This document shows positions 34,874-45,209 of a DNA stretch of 64,000 nt, piece by piece (the stretch's first letter is position 1; every line of letters starts with the position of its first letter). Below the pieces are notes generated by a model. The model ran no database searches. It was given only the letters and a program-made list of their open reading frames with translations, and was not told the origin of the DNA. The position numbers and the translations under genes were made by a program. The stretch is from Cercophora sp. LCS_1. Taxonomy: Eukaryota; Ascomycota; Sordariomycetes; Sordariales; Lasiosphaeriaceae. The stretch is taken from contig JAPZLL010000025.1 of assembly GCA_036250225.1 (NCBI GenBank), forward strand, positions 124,001 through 188,000, written 5' to 3'.

Positions 34874-35996
34874 TGCTTTGGTTCGTGCAGATGAACACAC
34901 GCATGGAGATTGAACTCACCGACCATGGGCATTATGTATAATTCTGCAAAGGTTACACTGGAAATTGCCTCAAGGCCTCGTCGGGACTTGCCGACTGCAT
35001 CTGGGGACCTGGCATATGCCCCCGTGACAATATTATGCGAGTGCCACGCCACTTGCTTCCATTGCAGAAGTCGATTGGGTGGTACTGCTTACATGAGCCT
35101 GCAGAATGATGAGAAGTCAGGATGTTCGATAAGAACCGATGCTGTAGGTAGCTAAACAGGTTTGGACCTTTGGCAGCATACCTACTTGACTTGGTAATTG
35201 GTAAAATTTTGGATGGTGTAGCGAGAGAGAAGTGTTTGTCCTATCTGGGCTCGGGAAAAAATTACACTGGCAATCACATGGCTTCTTGCTATCCCGCCGT
35301 CCCAGTTTCTGACTGCTGTGCATGGGTTTTACCAGGGGGCGTGGCTTCGAGCGGGGTAACATTCCTTTTCGGGCCTAACAGCATCTTTTGCAGCCAGTCC
35401 ACTATGTCTCCCGTGTGAACCTCGAATGCTCACGATGCTGCTCCAGGTGCTTTTAGTCCATTTTCCTTTCCAACCGGTGTAGTAAAGCTATTTACAGATC
35501 CATAAGAATCCTTCAGAGGCCTTGGGAACACCAGCTCTAGGGTTGAAGCTTTGCCCTGATTTTTTTGAGAAGCCTTCCAACCCCTTCCACCCTGTCATTT
35601 TCTCTGTACTACGTACTCCTTGAGGCAATTGGGCAGGACCGACGGACGCAATTATGCAAACTTACGTCATCAGGGAGGGAAGGGATGCCTGGAGCTGCCC
35701 AAGAGCCCGTCAGGCTGCCTTGAAGCCGCCAGAGGCTGGTGCCGGCCATCCAGAAAGAGGGGTAACGGTCGGAAATCCCCACAATGATGGTCACTGGTTT
35801 TTGAACACAACGACGACAACTTCAATCAATTGAGCAATTGTTTTTGGCCACGGCCAACGACCTATTACCGCGTATATCGCGTGTTTTCGCTGTTGAGAGC
35901 CAAAGTCGACAACATCCAGCCCTACATTCAGTATTCAAAGTTTCTCTAACTCGCCCAGACATACTTGTCCTCCCCGCCTTACGATCCACCACAAGC
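34874..35996. other. Intergenic region between divergent genes
   Basis: About 1.1 kb separating the methyltransferase and the HET gene starts. No supported gene. The HET frame is open back to 35838 but its upstream part is not protein-like. Confidence 0.4.
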
Positions 35997-38042
35997 ATGG
36001 CGAGCAGTGCCGGCTTCGCCTATGACTTACCGGTGCAGGGGAATGAAATTCGACTCATCAAAATCAGATCCGGGTCGAAGGACGCATTGGAGATCAGCTT
36101 GACTCGGCATCAACTTGGGAGTGTGAAATATGAAGCACTTTCCTACGTCTGGGGCAGGCAAACGACAAAGGCACAGATCAAGTGTAACGGCCGACCTATG
36201 CACATTGGATCGAACCTCCTAGACGCCTTGAGCGACCAAGCCCGCCGTCAGCCGGGCGCACTAGTCTGGGCTGACGCTATCTGCATCAACCAAAATGACG
36301 ACCAGGAGAAAACCCGCCAGGTCCGCATGATGCGTGACATATACAAAACCTCGTCCCGGGTGGTTATCTGGCTCGGGACAAAACAACCAGGCGACCAAAA
36401 GGGGTACGAACTTGCGAAAAGCCTGTATCAGAAATGTGACGGGGCGAGGTACAACATGGATGCTACTACTTACGACTTCGGTGATTTCGATTGCGAATCC
36501 AAAGAAATTCCCAAAGCCTCCTATGGAAGTCCGGATTGGACCGCCCTATTCAGCATCCTGAGCCATCCCTGGTTCAGTCGGGTATGGGTGGTCCAAGAGT
36601 TGCTCGTGGCCCAGAGATCTACCATGCGGCGAGGGTCCCTAGAGCTCGATACCAATATTATTATCTGGGTCATCATGCAGATTGCTCGCCACGGAAATCT
36701 CTACAACGCTTTCGACGTCTTCATGGGCTCCCAGGAGGACTCCGCCCTCACGGCCCGCAACATCGCTACTGGTTACCTCGAATATAAAAAAGCAGGCCCG
36801 CTTTCCATCTACGACACCCTTTCCCGATACAATGCCATGGGAGCGACGGACCCTCGAGATAGATATTTCGCCCTAGCTGGTATATCGGCTGGCCTCGACG
36901 CATGCTTTGTAAGCTATGAAAAGTCGTATCGCGATATCGCTTGCCTGGTTGGCAAGATGGCTCTGCTTGGCGCCTCTGGGTATCAAGTCGGACCGGGAGG
37001 CGCCGAGGTACTGGTCTTTGAGCGAAAGCCTCGAGACCACCGGTTCCTCATCGAGTGGTTGGCCTTTCACGCAAATCCCCAAAACCACAATCTCGGCCTA
37101 CCCTCATGGGTTCCCGATTTGGTATCGCCGCACAGTCCAGGCCTCCTCATGTCCGGATTTTACAATACTCAATATATGAGGGCCGACCAAAAGGTGCCGC
37201 TGCCGAAAGTACGACTGAGACAAGGCGCCTCCGAGTGGTCCGGTTCTTCACCGTCTCAGCGGATTATACCCGTGCCGGACGTAAGGAGAATCCATTAGCT
37301 GTGAGGCATAAAGATTACTGACTGTGCAGTACAGAACATTGAAATTATGGGAGCAGTGTTTGATCGCGTCGAAAAACTAGCCCGGAAGAGACCGCCGCTT
37401 CCTCGTGAAACTCCGGAAGAACGACGACGACGAACACAAGACGGCGTTGGCATCGATCTTCTCAAAGCCATGGATGCTGTTTCCCAATACGAAACAAACA
37501 TGGTCCGTTGGCTCTCGGAGATCAGAATGCTAGTAGATCCGACCTTGCGCGACTCGGATAGCATCATGTCTGGGGGGGCGTCTTTTGACGCCTTTTGGCG
37601 AATCCTTACCTACAACCGCGGCCCAGAGTTCAATTACGAGTCCCCTAATCAGAAGCCAGCGCAATGGCTTGGTATTAGCTTTGGGTACTGGTACCTATGG
37701 AAGAAGCTGCAGATGAAGAGGCTGTGGGAGCAGAACCTCTTACAGCATGCGATGTTTTCCCAAACTCTGGCCGTCCTCGCTGACCCGTTTGATAAAGCCG
37801 AGGGCCGCGTCCGTGATGCCAGGCGCTTCTTTGTTTCCAAGAATGGTAAGTTTGGATGGGTGCCGCGTAGAACCGAAGTTGGCGACCTGGTATGTGTGTT
37901 CCAGGGAATGAGGATCCCGGTCATCATGAGGCCTCGGAGTGGTCGATGGGAGTTCATAGGTGCTTGCTACGTCCACGACTTGATGGATGGGGAGATCTGG
38001 GGATTAGACGGCCTAAAGTGGGGTTTTATGTCTTTTGTGTAA
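35997..38042 (+). CDS. HET-domain protein, HET-6 type (2 exons)
   Basis: Exons 35997-37280 and 37335-38042, with a 54-nt intron, join to 663 residues. The HET domain carries YEALSYVWG, LVWADAICINQNDDQEKTRQ, SRVVIWLG, WFSRVWVVQELLVA and TDPRDRYFALAGI in order, the arrangement of the large fungal HET family. The C-terminal half lacks NB-ARC, NACHT or repeats. It ends in the conserved tail of this group: RRFFVSKNGKFGWVPRRTEV, GDLVCVFQGMRIPVIMRP and YVHDLMDGEIWGL. HET proteins can trigger incompatibility cell death when activated by a partner, but most family members, this one included, have no known partner. The start at 35997 was preferred to the in-frame Met at 35838, whose extra 53 residues look like 5' UTR. 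Confidence 0.88.
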
Positions 38043-38202
38043 GGTATTGAACTGGTGTGGAAGCCCTAAATTCAGCTCTCCATGCTTGAGAAATTTGAGT
38101 GGCGGACTACCTGTCGCTCTGACAGGAAATTTCAACGCTGTATTGTACCTGACGATTCGTCCGAGCTCTTCAGCTCTCGACCAACCTTCTAGTATAAAGA
38201 AC

Positions 38203-38463
38203 TCAAGCGTTGTATGAGACAACGGCTCCCAAGTGACCAAAACGGGGGGAGAAGAGATTGCGCTGATTAGGGGTCATATATTCATAATCTGCCATCGGTG
38301 CAACTGTAACTGGTGATTGAGATTCGTTTGCTGTGCAACATATCCTAACGCCGGTGTTGAGGATAGCACATCCTGAGCAACCCTGTGCTGAGGTTTTCAA
38401 GTCGGCAATTTCGATCTCTGCATAAACAGATAATTTGAAATCTCCACACAGGGGGCACGCCAT
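38203..38463 (-). pseudogene. HET-like N-terminal Cys-motif relic
   Basis: An 86-codon frame begins MACPLCGDFKL and continues with QGCSGCAILNTGVRICC. The CxxC...GCxxC pattern is that seen upstream of HET domains in many fungal proteins. The frame stops at 38203 and no HET domain follows. It faces the 3' end of the intact HET gene. It may be a remnant of a lost neighbour, or the first exon of a spliced gene I cannot complete. Confidence 0.35.
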
Positions 38464-38934
38464 GATTCCAAGTGGCTTTACCCCTGGATGTGATCAAAAA
38501 TTGTTGGTTTGCAGACAAGGAATGTTCGGGAACTCACCGCAAGTTGTGGACACCCCGCAGCTGAAACCATGGAAACGTGTCAGATACGAGGAAGGGGACG
38601 TACCAATCTAGAGTGGACAATTTGAATTGGTCGGTACCTCACCGGAATTCTCCGTTTTCAGCTGCGACGGAAAGCCCGGGAAGGCCGAAGCTCTGGAAGC
38701 AAATCCTCAACTTGCACTCAAGGGCCCTGCAGAGTACTTTCTGATGCCTCGAAAAGCCTCCCTGGGCCCTTCTGTTTCAAGGCATATATCGCCCCATTTT
38801 AGGATTTGAAAAGAAGTCAAGGTCAGGCACAGCCTGAAGTAGGCTTGGTAGCCATACACAGAAATGAACGAATGCACCCAGCCACCAGTGAACAACTCGC
38901 TGCACCCAAGCTAGGTACACAGAGTCTTCCCTTC
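38464..38934. other. Intergenic region, no supported gene
   Basis: About 470 bases without a supported frame, between the HET relic and the 3' end of the secreted protein gene. Confidence 0.4.
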
Positions 38935-39528
38935 CTAAATGAGGCCAATATACCGCGAAACAGGCCCCGACCCAATCTCAATATCACTCTTCACCTTCGT
39001 CACCAGCGGAACCCAATCAATCTCACTCTCGGCCACCTCTCCACGACACCAGAACCAACGGTCGCCCGCGAGAATGTTGTCCCAAAACTGGGCAAGACGA
39101 GCATCCGTCCTTCCAGCTGTGATCTTGTGGCTGATCGGCGGACACCCGTTTCCAATCTTGACACCGAACGAAGTCGAACCGCGCGATACGAGCCAGCCGT
39201 TGCCGGCCGTGTCGCGCATACCACAGATGACACCGTAGTTGTAGCATCCGCTGCCTCCGGCAATGACCCGGGTGTCGTAGAGGAAGCTTCCGTCTTGGTT
39301 GAACAACATCCTCGAAGTGATGGTGGCAATCGGGGTGGGGCGGAAAATGATGATTGGACCCCAGGTGAGTCTGGTCTCGGCGAGGGTGGTGTTGTCTGCT
39401 GCAGATGGTGTCCCGAGGATGGAGCCGGCGTTGGATCCTTCGTTTGCATTTGGAGGGGGGTCTTGGGGCGCGGCAACTGCTATGCCGTAGAAAAGAAGGG
39501 AGAAGATTGAGGGAAGTATGAGTCTCAT
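38935..39528 (-). CDS. Small secreted protein, effector-like
   Basis: A single exon of 197 residues. The N-terminus MRLILPSIFSLLFYGIAVAA is a clear signal peptide with a likely cleavage after AVA-A. The mature part starts PQDPPPNANEG, has an NNTT sequon and a Trp-rich core (RLTWGPIIIF, RWFWCRGEVAESEIDWVPL). Four Cys (CYNYGVIC, GNGCPP, FWCRG) could form two disulphides, as in many small secreted fungal proteins. There is no GPI signal or membrane segment. I recognise no named family. A role as an effector or cell-wall-associated protein is inference from size, secretion and cysteines. Confidence 0.7.
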   Translation of the reverse strand: MRLILPSIFSLLFYGIAVAAPQDPPPNANEGSNAGSILGTPSAADNTTLAETRLTWGPIIIFRPTPIATITSRMLFNQDGSFLYDTRVIAGGSGCYNYGVICGMRDTAGNGWLVSRGSTSFGVKIGNGCPPISHKITAGRTDARLAQFWDNILAGDRWFWCRGEVAESEIDWVPLVTKVKSDIEIGSGPVSRYIGLI

Positions 39529-40189
39529 GGTGGTTGGTAAATGCTTACGAGGTGAGTGGTGTCAAGAGTGGCGAAAAGGGAGGGAATTTTTTGATTCTGG
39601 TTTTTGAGATATACGTTTCTTTACTTGGGGTGAGCAGACCAGAGCTTTTATCTGTTTACCAAGAATTTTCAATCTCAGCGGACGGACTCTTTCAGGCCCG
39701 CTGGATGAGTTTGTGGTGTCCTCGGGGCGGCCGCCCGACCCCTTAATAACGCCGACAAGTATAGACGGCTGAACATTTTTGTTCCTAACAAACAAAAACA
39801 GCATTATCTGGCGATCGAGGGAGTACGCATTGGTTTCCCAAAACGGCTGGTTGTGGAGGCTGAAGGCTCGGCATCACAATCGTTGCCGAGTGACGAACGT
39901 GATTGGCCCTCTTCAATCCAACTCAAGACTCAACCGTCTTCAGCCCTATCGGACCTTTGCTAATGACAATGGAGGATGGCTTCCCGGGGCATGGTATGTT
40001 TAAATATCCAAGTACCAAGATACCCAATTTTACCCTCTCTGGGACCTCGCACATCGGCCAAGCCTAACGTAAACCCGGTAATCCGAGCTCCAATTGAAGC
40101 CAACTCGCTTTTTTTTTGTCGGGAGGCTCTTTGCAAGTCCAGTATTGGCGCCTCAGGCACACTGTGTGCACAGACTGACGTCATACTAT
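39529..40189. other. Intergenic region, no supported gene
   Basis: Contains the promoter of the secreted protein (up to about 39750) and, beyond it, sequence without protein-like frames. Confidence 0.4.
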
Positions 40190-40450
40190 ACAGATATCGG
40201 TCCTCTTGACCACCTTGGTAAAAAAAAATGTCTCCTGAAAGCTGAGCCCGTCCTCCACCTTGACTCCATTCAGGCAGCACCTGACGACATCTGTGTATAT
40301 CTCGCCCACTCGGACCACTAGATCCTGAATCACACTATCGATGATCCATTGCCGAAAAGGCTCCGCAGACCACCGCTGGCCAAACTGCTTTTCGTACTTT
40401 TTCTTCAGCCCCGGTGGACGTACTTGATGTGGGACAGCGTGCCTACGTCG
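40190..40450 (-). pseudogene. Decayed C-terminal gene fragment
   Basis: Read on the minus strand, two adjacent frames are strikingly protein-like: GTLSHIKYVHRG, then, one base shifted, LKKKYEKQFGQRWSAEPFRQ followed by WIIDSVIQDLVVRVGEIYTD and VVRCCLNGVKVEDGLSFQE, ending at a stop near 40190. The helix-rich C-terminus loosely resembles the ends of fungal HET-s-associated/DUF7580-type proteins, but this is an impression. The frame change near 40405 and the absence of an upstream gene body indicate a relic. Confidence 0.35.
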
Positions 40451-40955
40451 TCAAGTATGTGAGTTGCTCTCTAAATGCCTAACAGGGCCGTTCAGAAGGT
40501 ACTGTACTGCGATTTCATGATATTAAATGCGCGGCCTAATTAGTTCGAGATACCTTTTCAGACCACTTGGCTTGATATCAACCGACCTAGTGTGCCTCAG
40601 TTTGCCAAGCGCAATTTGAACATACAGTTCCTCCTTTGAGCTGTGAACTTATCCGAGTTCCCAAGACATTTGTGATGACCAGCCACCTGCGCAAAGCGCG
40701 CATTGATCAGCCTCGGGCACTCCTTCCAAAAGCTGCTATTTTTGGCAAGCAAATTTCCCCATTCGGCTATTACCATTCCAGCTCTGAGCCGCCACCGCCA
40801 CCACCTGTGCCGTCCTCTCTCAAACTCTAATTCCTGAATTGAAATTCGCTTCGGTCGCACCTCTTACCTGTCCTCTTTCCCAAACTTTTCCACGCACACC
40901 TTTCCTAATCCCCCATCGCGCAATCGTGCATTCCGGTCTTTACCCATTTCTCAAC
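40451..40955. other. Intergenic region
   Basis: About 500 bases. The minus-strand frame at 40597-40860 could be part of the decayed gene at 40.2-40.45 kb but shows no motif. The end is the promoter and 5' UTR of the small gene at 40956. Confidence 0.3.
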
Positions 40956-41282
40956 ATGAACAGCATGGATCTCAAGATGGACATCGATTCGTACCCGCGC
41001 AAGCGACTTCTCGAGGAGGACGCCTTGGAGCTCCACGTCGCGAAGAAGACGCGTCAAGCTGACGCACCCGTGCACGCGCTCGCGCTCGGCTTGGAGTCGC
41101 CACCTTCCACCCCCGGCGCCAGCGAAGCTCCCTCCCCAGCTGCCCTGCAGCAAGAGGACAACGCGATGCAAATCGACAGATCGCCATCCCCATCGCAGCC
41201 TGGTAGCATCACCCAGTCCCGTCGCTACCAGCGCTACCTGCAACAGGGTTACCCCGCGAGTTGGCTGCGCACTTTGAACTAG
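40956..41282 (+). CDS. Small basic hypothetical protein
   Basis: A single exon of 108 residues, MNSMDLKMDIDSYPRKRLLE to WLRTLN. It is polar, with a KKTR patch after PRKRLLEEDALELHVA that could act as a nuclear localisation signal. A Pro/Ser-rich middle follows (ESPPSTPGASEAPSPA), and the C-terminus RYQRYLQQGYPASWLRTLN looks constrained. The frame is open back to 40839, but the Met at 40956 follows an AACATG context and the upstream part is Pro/Ser-rich UTR-like. Function unknown. Confidence 0.5.
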   Translation: MNSMDLKMDIDSYPRKRLLEEDALELHVAKKTRQADAPVHALALGLESPPSTPGASEAPSPAALQQEDNAMQIDRSPSPSQPGSITQSRRYQRYLQQGYPASWLRTLN

Positions 41283-41734
41283 GTTTGTTCGACTTGTCAT
41301 CCTCGGTTGTGCAAGCATTAATCCTAGGCAGGTACCTACCTGGTTCATTCGGACACTTGGCGTGGAGGGAAGGATGGCACCTCATCCGATGTATTGATAA
41401 GTGTAGTATTGGCATTCGGGCAGGTAACAACAGCACTCCTCGGAGGTTTTCGGCGTCATCTTTTTTCCACGGACTGGCAAGGCTGTGTCACGCCACAGGG
41501 AACAAACAGTTCAAGGTCAATCATACACTAGACCTAGGTAGACAAAAGTTCTCGACGCGGAAAGTAGTCGCGCCATCTCGTCTTCTTAGACTCATCGCTC
41601 GTCGCTCGTCGCTCAAGATCCCTTGCAAGGTGGCACTGTTGTTATCATTGAGGTCTCATCACATTCGACCCAGAAACCCAACCTCCCAAATTACATCTCA
41701 ACTGATAGAACCAACAGACCATCTCGTCCACAAA
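41283..41734. other. 3' flank between convergent genes
   Basis: A plus-strand frame runs through here into the opposite strand of the S9 peptidase gene; it is a shadow. No gene. Confidence 0.4.
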
Positions 41735-43906
41735 TCACCCCTCGAGCAAGCTCCTCTTGAAGAAATCCACCGTCCTCCTCCTGCCATAAGCCCCGCTCCC
41801 CGCCCCATGCCGTCCCCCAGGGATAAACAAAAACTCATAATCTTTGTCGGCGACATTCAACGCATTGACAACCTGAAACGTCGAGCTCGGGTCAACATTA
41901 TCATCCAAATCGCCCACGACCAACAACAGTTTACCCTTCAACTTGCCCGCATGCACCACATTACTCGAGTCCTCGTACTCTTTTCCGACAGGCCACCCCA
42001 TCCACTGCTCGTTCCACCAAATCTTATCCATCCGGTTGTCATGGCACCCCGAATCCGCCATAGCCGCCTTGTAAAACTCGCCATGGAACAGCAGTGCCCC
42101 GACGGCGTTTTGTCCGCCCGCCGAACCGCCTTTGATTCCGATCCTGGTGAGGTCCATCCACGGCCGTGTCGAAGCAGCGGCTTTGATCCAGGCGATTCGG
42201 TCCGGAAATCCCGCGTCTTTGAGGTTCTTGAAGCACACGTTGTGAAAGGCTTTCGAGCGCCAATTTGTGCCCATCCCGTCGAGTTTCACGACGATGTACC
42301 CCCTGTCTGCCCACTCGCGGTAGCTGGACAGTGAGGAGTATGCTTTGGGCGTGAAAAAGTCCTGCGGGCCGGCGTAGACGTCTTCGAGAATGGGGTATTT
42401 CTTTGACGGGTCAAAGTTGGTGGGTTTGACGATGATACCGTGGATCGAGGTGTTGCCGTCACGGCCGGGGGCGACGAAGATCTCAGCGATGGAGGAGAGG
42501 GGGTTTGGTTTGGGTTCTTCCAGGGTGAGGATGGCTTCGCCTGTTTCGAAGTCGCGCACCACGCTTGTGGGCGGCTGGTCGATGCGTGACCAGGTGTCTG
42601 TGAATTGGCGGTTGTCGGACGAGATGGTCCAGGTGTGGGTGCCATTTCCGGAGGTGAGGATCTTGAGACCGGTGCCGTCGAAGTTGATGCGTGCTAGGTG
42701 GGCGTAGTAGGGGTCTTGGGAGGGGATGAGCCCGAAGGCGCGGAACCAGACGCGACGAGAGACGGTGTCGATGCGTTCGACGGACCGGACGAGCCAGTCG
42801 CCTTTTGTGATTTGGTTCTTGAGAGTTCCGCTGGTGAGGTTGTAGAGGTAGAGGTGGTTCCAGCCGTCGCGCTCGCTGGCCCAGATGAGCTCCTCGGTTT
42901 CGTTGATGACGCGGCGGTACATTTTGGAGGAGTAGTCGATAAAGGTTTTGCTACTTTCTTCAACGAGGGTGCGGACTGTGCCGTTGAGTCTCATGCCAAC
43001 GATGCGGAGGTGTTGGTGGCCGCGTTCGTTGAAGAGGAAGCGGTATTCGTAGCCGTCGGTCGACCATCCGATGTTTGACATACTGTATGGACTCTTGAAG
43101 AGGGCGTCGTTGGTGGGAATCTCAACGCGCCTTTCTAGGTTGAAGAGGCGAGGCCTGTCGACTCTGACACGGTCGCCTGGCTTGAGGTATTGGATGTCTG
43201 TCCGTTTGGGCTGGATCTGGTCCTTGGGTGATGATTCGATCAATGTGATTTTGTGGTCTTGCTCGGGTGCGTACTGCCAAGCGGCGGCAAACTTCTTATT
43301 TGGGGAGATGTAGACTCTGTACTCATCATATGGGTTCTCTCTGGTTCCAGTGGTGGTGAGCTGTTGTTGATCATTGCTATTGTAAGCAACCCAGAGGTTG
43401 AAGCCGCGAACAACGAGTCGCGGGTATTCGGTCGAGTTTACTTGTCGTTTTGGTGTCTTTGAGTCTTTGGTCCGCAGACCATGTTCGTTGTCGGTCTTAA
43501 GAGTTCGCTCGCTGAAAGAGCCATACCATTCTTTGAGAGTTCCGTCCGAAGATAAGGACCAGGATTTGCCGTGGGCGCGGAAATGGATGTGGGATCCGTC
43601 GGGCGTGAGGTCGATCCAGTTGAATGGAAGAGATCCAGGATCGGTAGGTTTGTTGGTCAATACCTGCAGCTGCTGTGCGAGCCTTTTATGGTCGAATACC
43701 TCCTTGCGGGTTTTCGCAATCGTGTCGACGAGAACAAACTTGGAATCCCCGTCGGTTGACTCATGACGGTACCAGAATATGTTGCCTCCTAGGAGCCAAT
43801 GGGGTGTTATCGTCACCTGGTCTGGGACTGCGTACTCGACTGCCAGCACCCTCAGGAACAAACATGCCAGAAACACCAGCCGAGTCATAATTGTGAGCAA
43901 TGCCAT
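41735..43906 (-). CDS. Secreted S9B dipeptidyl-peptidase IV-like enzyme
   Basis: A single exon of 723 residues. A signal peptide (TRLVFLACLFLRVLA) covers about residues 8-22. Residues 30-500 form the N-terminal beta-propeller-like domain, with YSMSNIGWSTDGYEYRFLF, EELIWASERDGWNHLYLYN and several NxS/T sequons. The C-terminal alpha/beta hydrolase domain has YVVKLDGMGT-like sequence (YIVVKLDGMGTNWRSKAFH), the nucleophile in KGGSAGGQ (Ser near residue 595), the acid in GDLDDNVDPSST (Asp near 669) and the base in PGGRHGAG (His near 700). The usual DPP4 nucleophile loop is GWSYGG; here it is GGSAGG, still G-x-S-x-G. It should cleave N-terminal dipeptides after Pro or Ala from extracellular peptides. 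No C-terminal anchor is seen. Confidence 0.88.
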   Translation of the reverse strand: MALLTIMTRLVFLACLFLRVLAVEYAVPDQVTITPHWLLGGNIFWYRHESTDGDSKFVLVDTIAKTRKEVFDHKRLAQQLQVLTNKPTDPGSLPFNWIDLTPDGSHIHFRAHGKSWSLSSDGTLKEWYGSFSERTLKTDNEHGLRTKDSKTPKRQVNSTEYPRLVVRGFNLWVAYNSNDQQQLTTTGTRENPYDEYRVYISPNKKFAAAWQYAPEQDHKITLIESSPKDQIQPKRTDIQYLKPGDRVRVDRPRLFNLERRVEIPTNDALFKSPYSMSNIGWSTDGYEYRFLFNERGHQHLRIVGMRLNGTVRTLVEESSKTFIDYSSKMYRRVINETEELIWASERDGWNHLYLYNLTSGTLKNQITKGDWLVRSVERIDTVSRRVWFRAFGLIPSQDPYYAHLARINFDGTGLKILTSGNGTHTWTISSDNRQFTDTWSRIDQPPTSVVRDFETGEAILTLEEPKPNPLSSIAEIFVAPGRDGNTSIHGIIVKPTNFDPSKKYPILEDVYAGPQDFFTPKAYSSLSSYREWADRGYIVVKLDGMGTNWRSKAFHNVCFKNLKDAGFPDRIAWIKAAASTRPWMDLTRIGIKGGSAGGQNAVGALLFHGEFYKAAMADSGCHDNRMDKIWWNEQWMGWPVGKEYEDSSNVVHAGKLKGKLLLVVGDLDDNVDPSSTFQVVNALNVADKDYEFLFIPGGRHGAGSGAYGRRRTVDFFKRSLLEG

Positions 43907-44525
43907 GGTGCTCTTGCGACTGGCTTGACATTAGCATTGGAATATTTCGGTGTTCAAGGGAGGCTTTAGATATCCTTCAAGCGCTTCCGCTGGCCCATTT
44001 TACCCGCGTAAGCCAGGGCTAAATGGCCTCGCAGGCCTTGACACGAGAAGGGCTGTGCTTGATGGAAAAACAACGACTTTATTTCCCCGTGACCGGTTAA
44101 TGTGTGCGGTGGGGAAAGCCTTATAGTTGACGAAATATCAATCTCATCGACCATGCAGCAACTCGAGTCAAACGAACGATATGGTAACACGAAAGCCAAG
44201 AAATATCTGACGTGAATGCTTCCCCAGGTTGATAGCTTTGAATCAAACAAGGGGTTCGTTGCCAAGTCTGTCCGCTAAACCCCATCTCCCCGGCGTTAAA
44301 CCCGGTGGCCCAAAACTAGGGGCTTGATGGCTTCAACAAAAAAAAAACAGCCCTGGATCGACGACTAACATCTTTTGCAGCGTTTTCAACAGCAAACTGT
44401 TGACAACATGATGACTTGACCAAATCGCGATCTCCGCCAAAAAAAAAAAAAGAGCTTTCAACCACCACCCAACAACTTCATCCCTTCCATCCACCAGCTG
44501 CATCCCCAATTGAGCACCCATCAAA
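43907..44525. other. Intergenic region between divergent genes
   Basis: About 620 bases, presumably the promoter of the S9 peptidase and of the decayed zinc-finger-like gene. Two poly-A runs lie near 44339-44347 and 44440-44451. No gene. Confidence 0.4.
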
Positions 44526-45085
44526 ATGACAACCAGACAACTGATTGACCAAACCACCGCGGTCCAGCTGCGCTCCCTCCTCAAATCCCTTTGCGACGAG
44601 GACCTGGAACTGGACAAGCTCTTCTTCTAGCGTCTCCTCGCCATCGGGGACACTCCCTCAACCGGCGCAAAACGCAAGGCTCCCGCGCTAGCGGCTGCCC
44701 CTGCGAAGAAAAAGAAAACGGCCACCAAGAAGGAGGGCGGCGGTCGGGGATCCAGAGCTGTAGATTTTTGTGAAAACTGCGAGGCTCTGTTCAGACGAAA
44801 TGAAAACGGGCCGGATGCACGTCGATTTGACCCTGGTATGTTTTTTTTTGTCTCCCTCTGCCTTGTCTGGCCATGAAAGGACATGCTGATGACATTGTAG
44901 GGCGGCTCATGTTCAACCCTGCGGCTTCGATATGGGCTGGCTGGGATGAGGCGACCATGGGTCCGATGAATACATTGGTAAATAGTGAGGGGAAGCCGCA
45001 GGGTTATGTGTATAGCTGTTGCAGGGCTGTTGAGGGTGGGAGGGACGGGTGTATGACGGGGGAGCGTGAGAAGATTGAGTGGTGA
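44526..45085 (+). pseudogene. Zinc-finger-like gene with premature TAG
   Basis: The frame starts at the Met at 44526 (MTTRQLIDQTTAVQLRSLL) and hits TAG at 44628 after 34 codons. The same frame then continues with a Lys-rich basic stretch, FCENCEALFRRNENG and RRFDP. An intron (about 44836-44900, GTATGT...TTGTAG) joins a second exon ending YSCCRAVEGGRDGCMTGERE. The spacing CxxC...F...N...(YHPG position)...CC...GC..G(K/H) matches a fungal Cys/His finger. Here the expected His ligands are replaced (FDPG instead of YHPG, GER instead of GxH). Premature stop and lost ligands together point to a pseudogene; a CAG-to-TAG change would explain the stop. Confidence 0.55.
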
Positions 45086-45209
45086 TTTGCGGAGAGTCGT
45101 CCACGACTTTGATACCTAGGTATTCTAGGACTAACCAAAACGTTTGCCGGGCATCATGAAAGCAGCGCAAGGGTAGAAAATGTCCATTCACGGACTCGCT
45201 GACCGATAA

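Noticed and set aside
34054..34941. 295-codon plus-strand frame
   Set aside because: Antisense to the LaeA-like methyltransferase, Cys/Arg-rich and without domains.
41261..42334. 357-codon plus-strand frame
   Set aside because: Mostly antisense to the S9 peptidase, without motifs.
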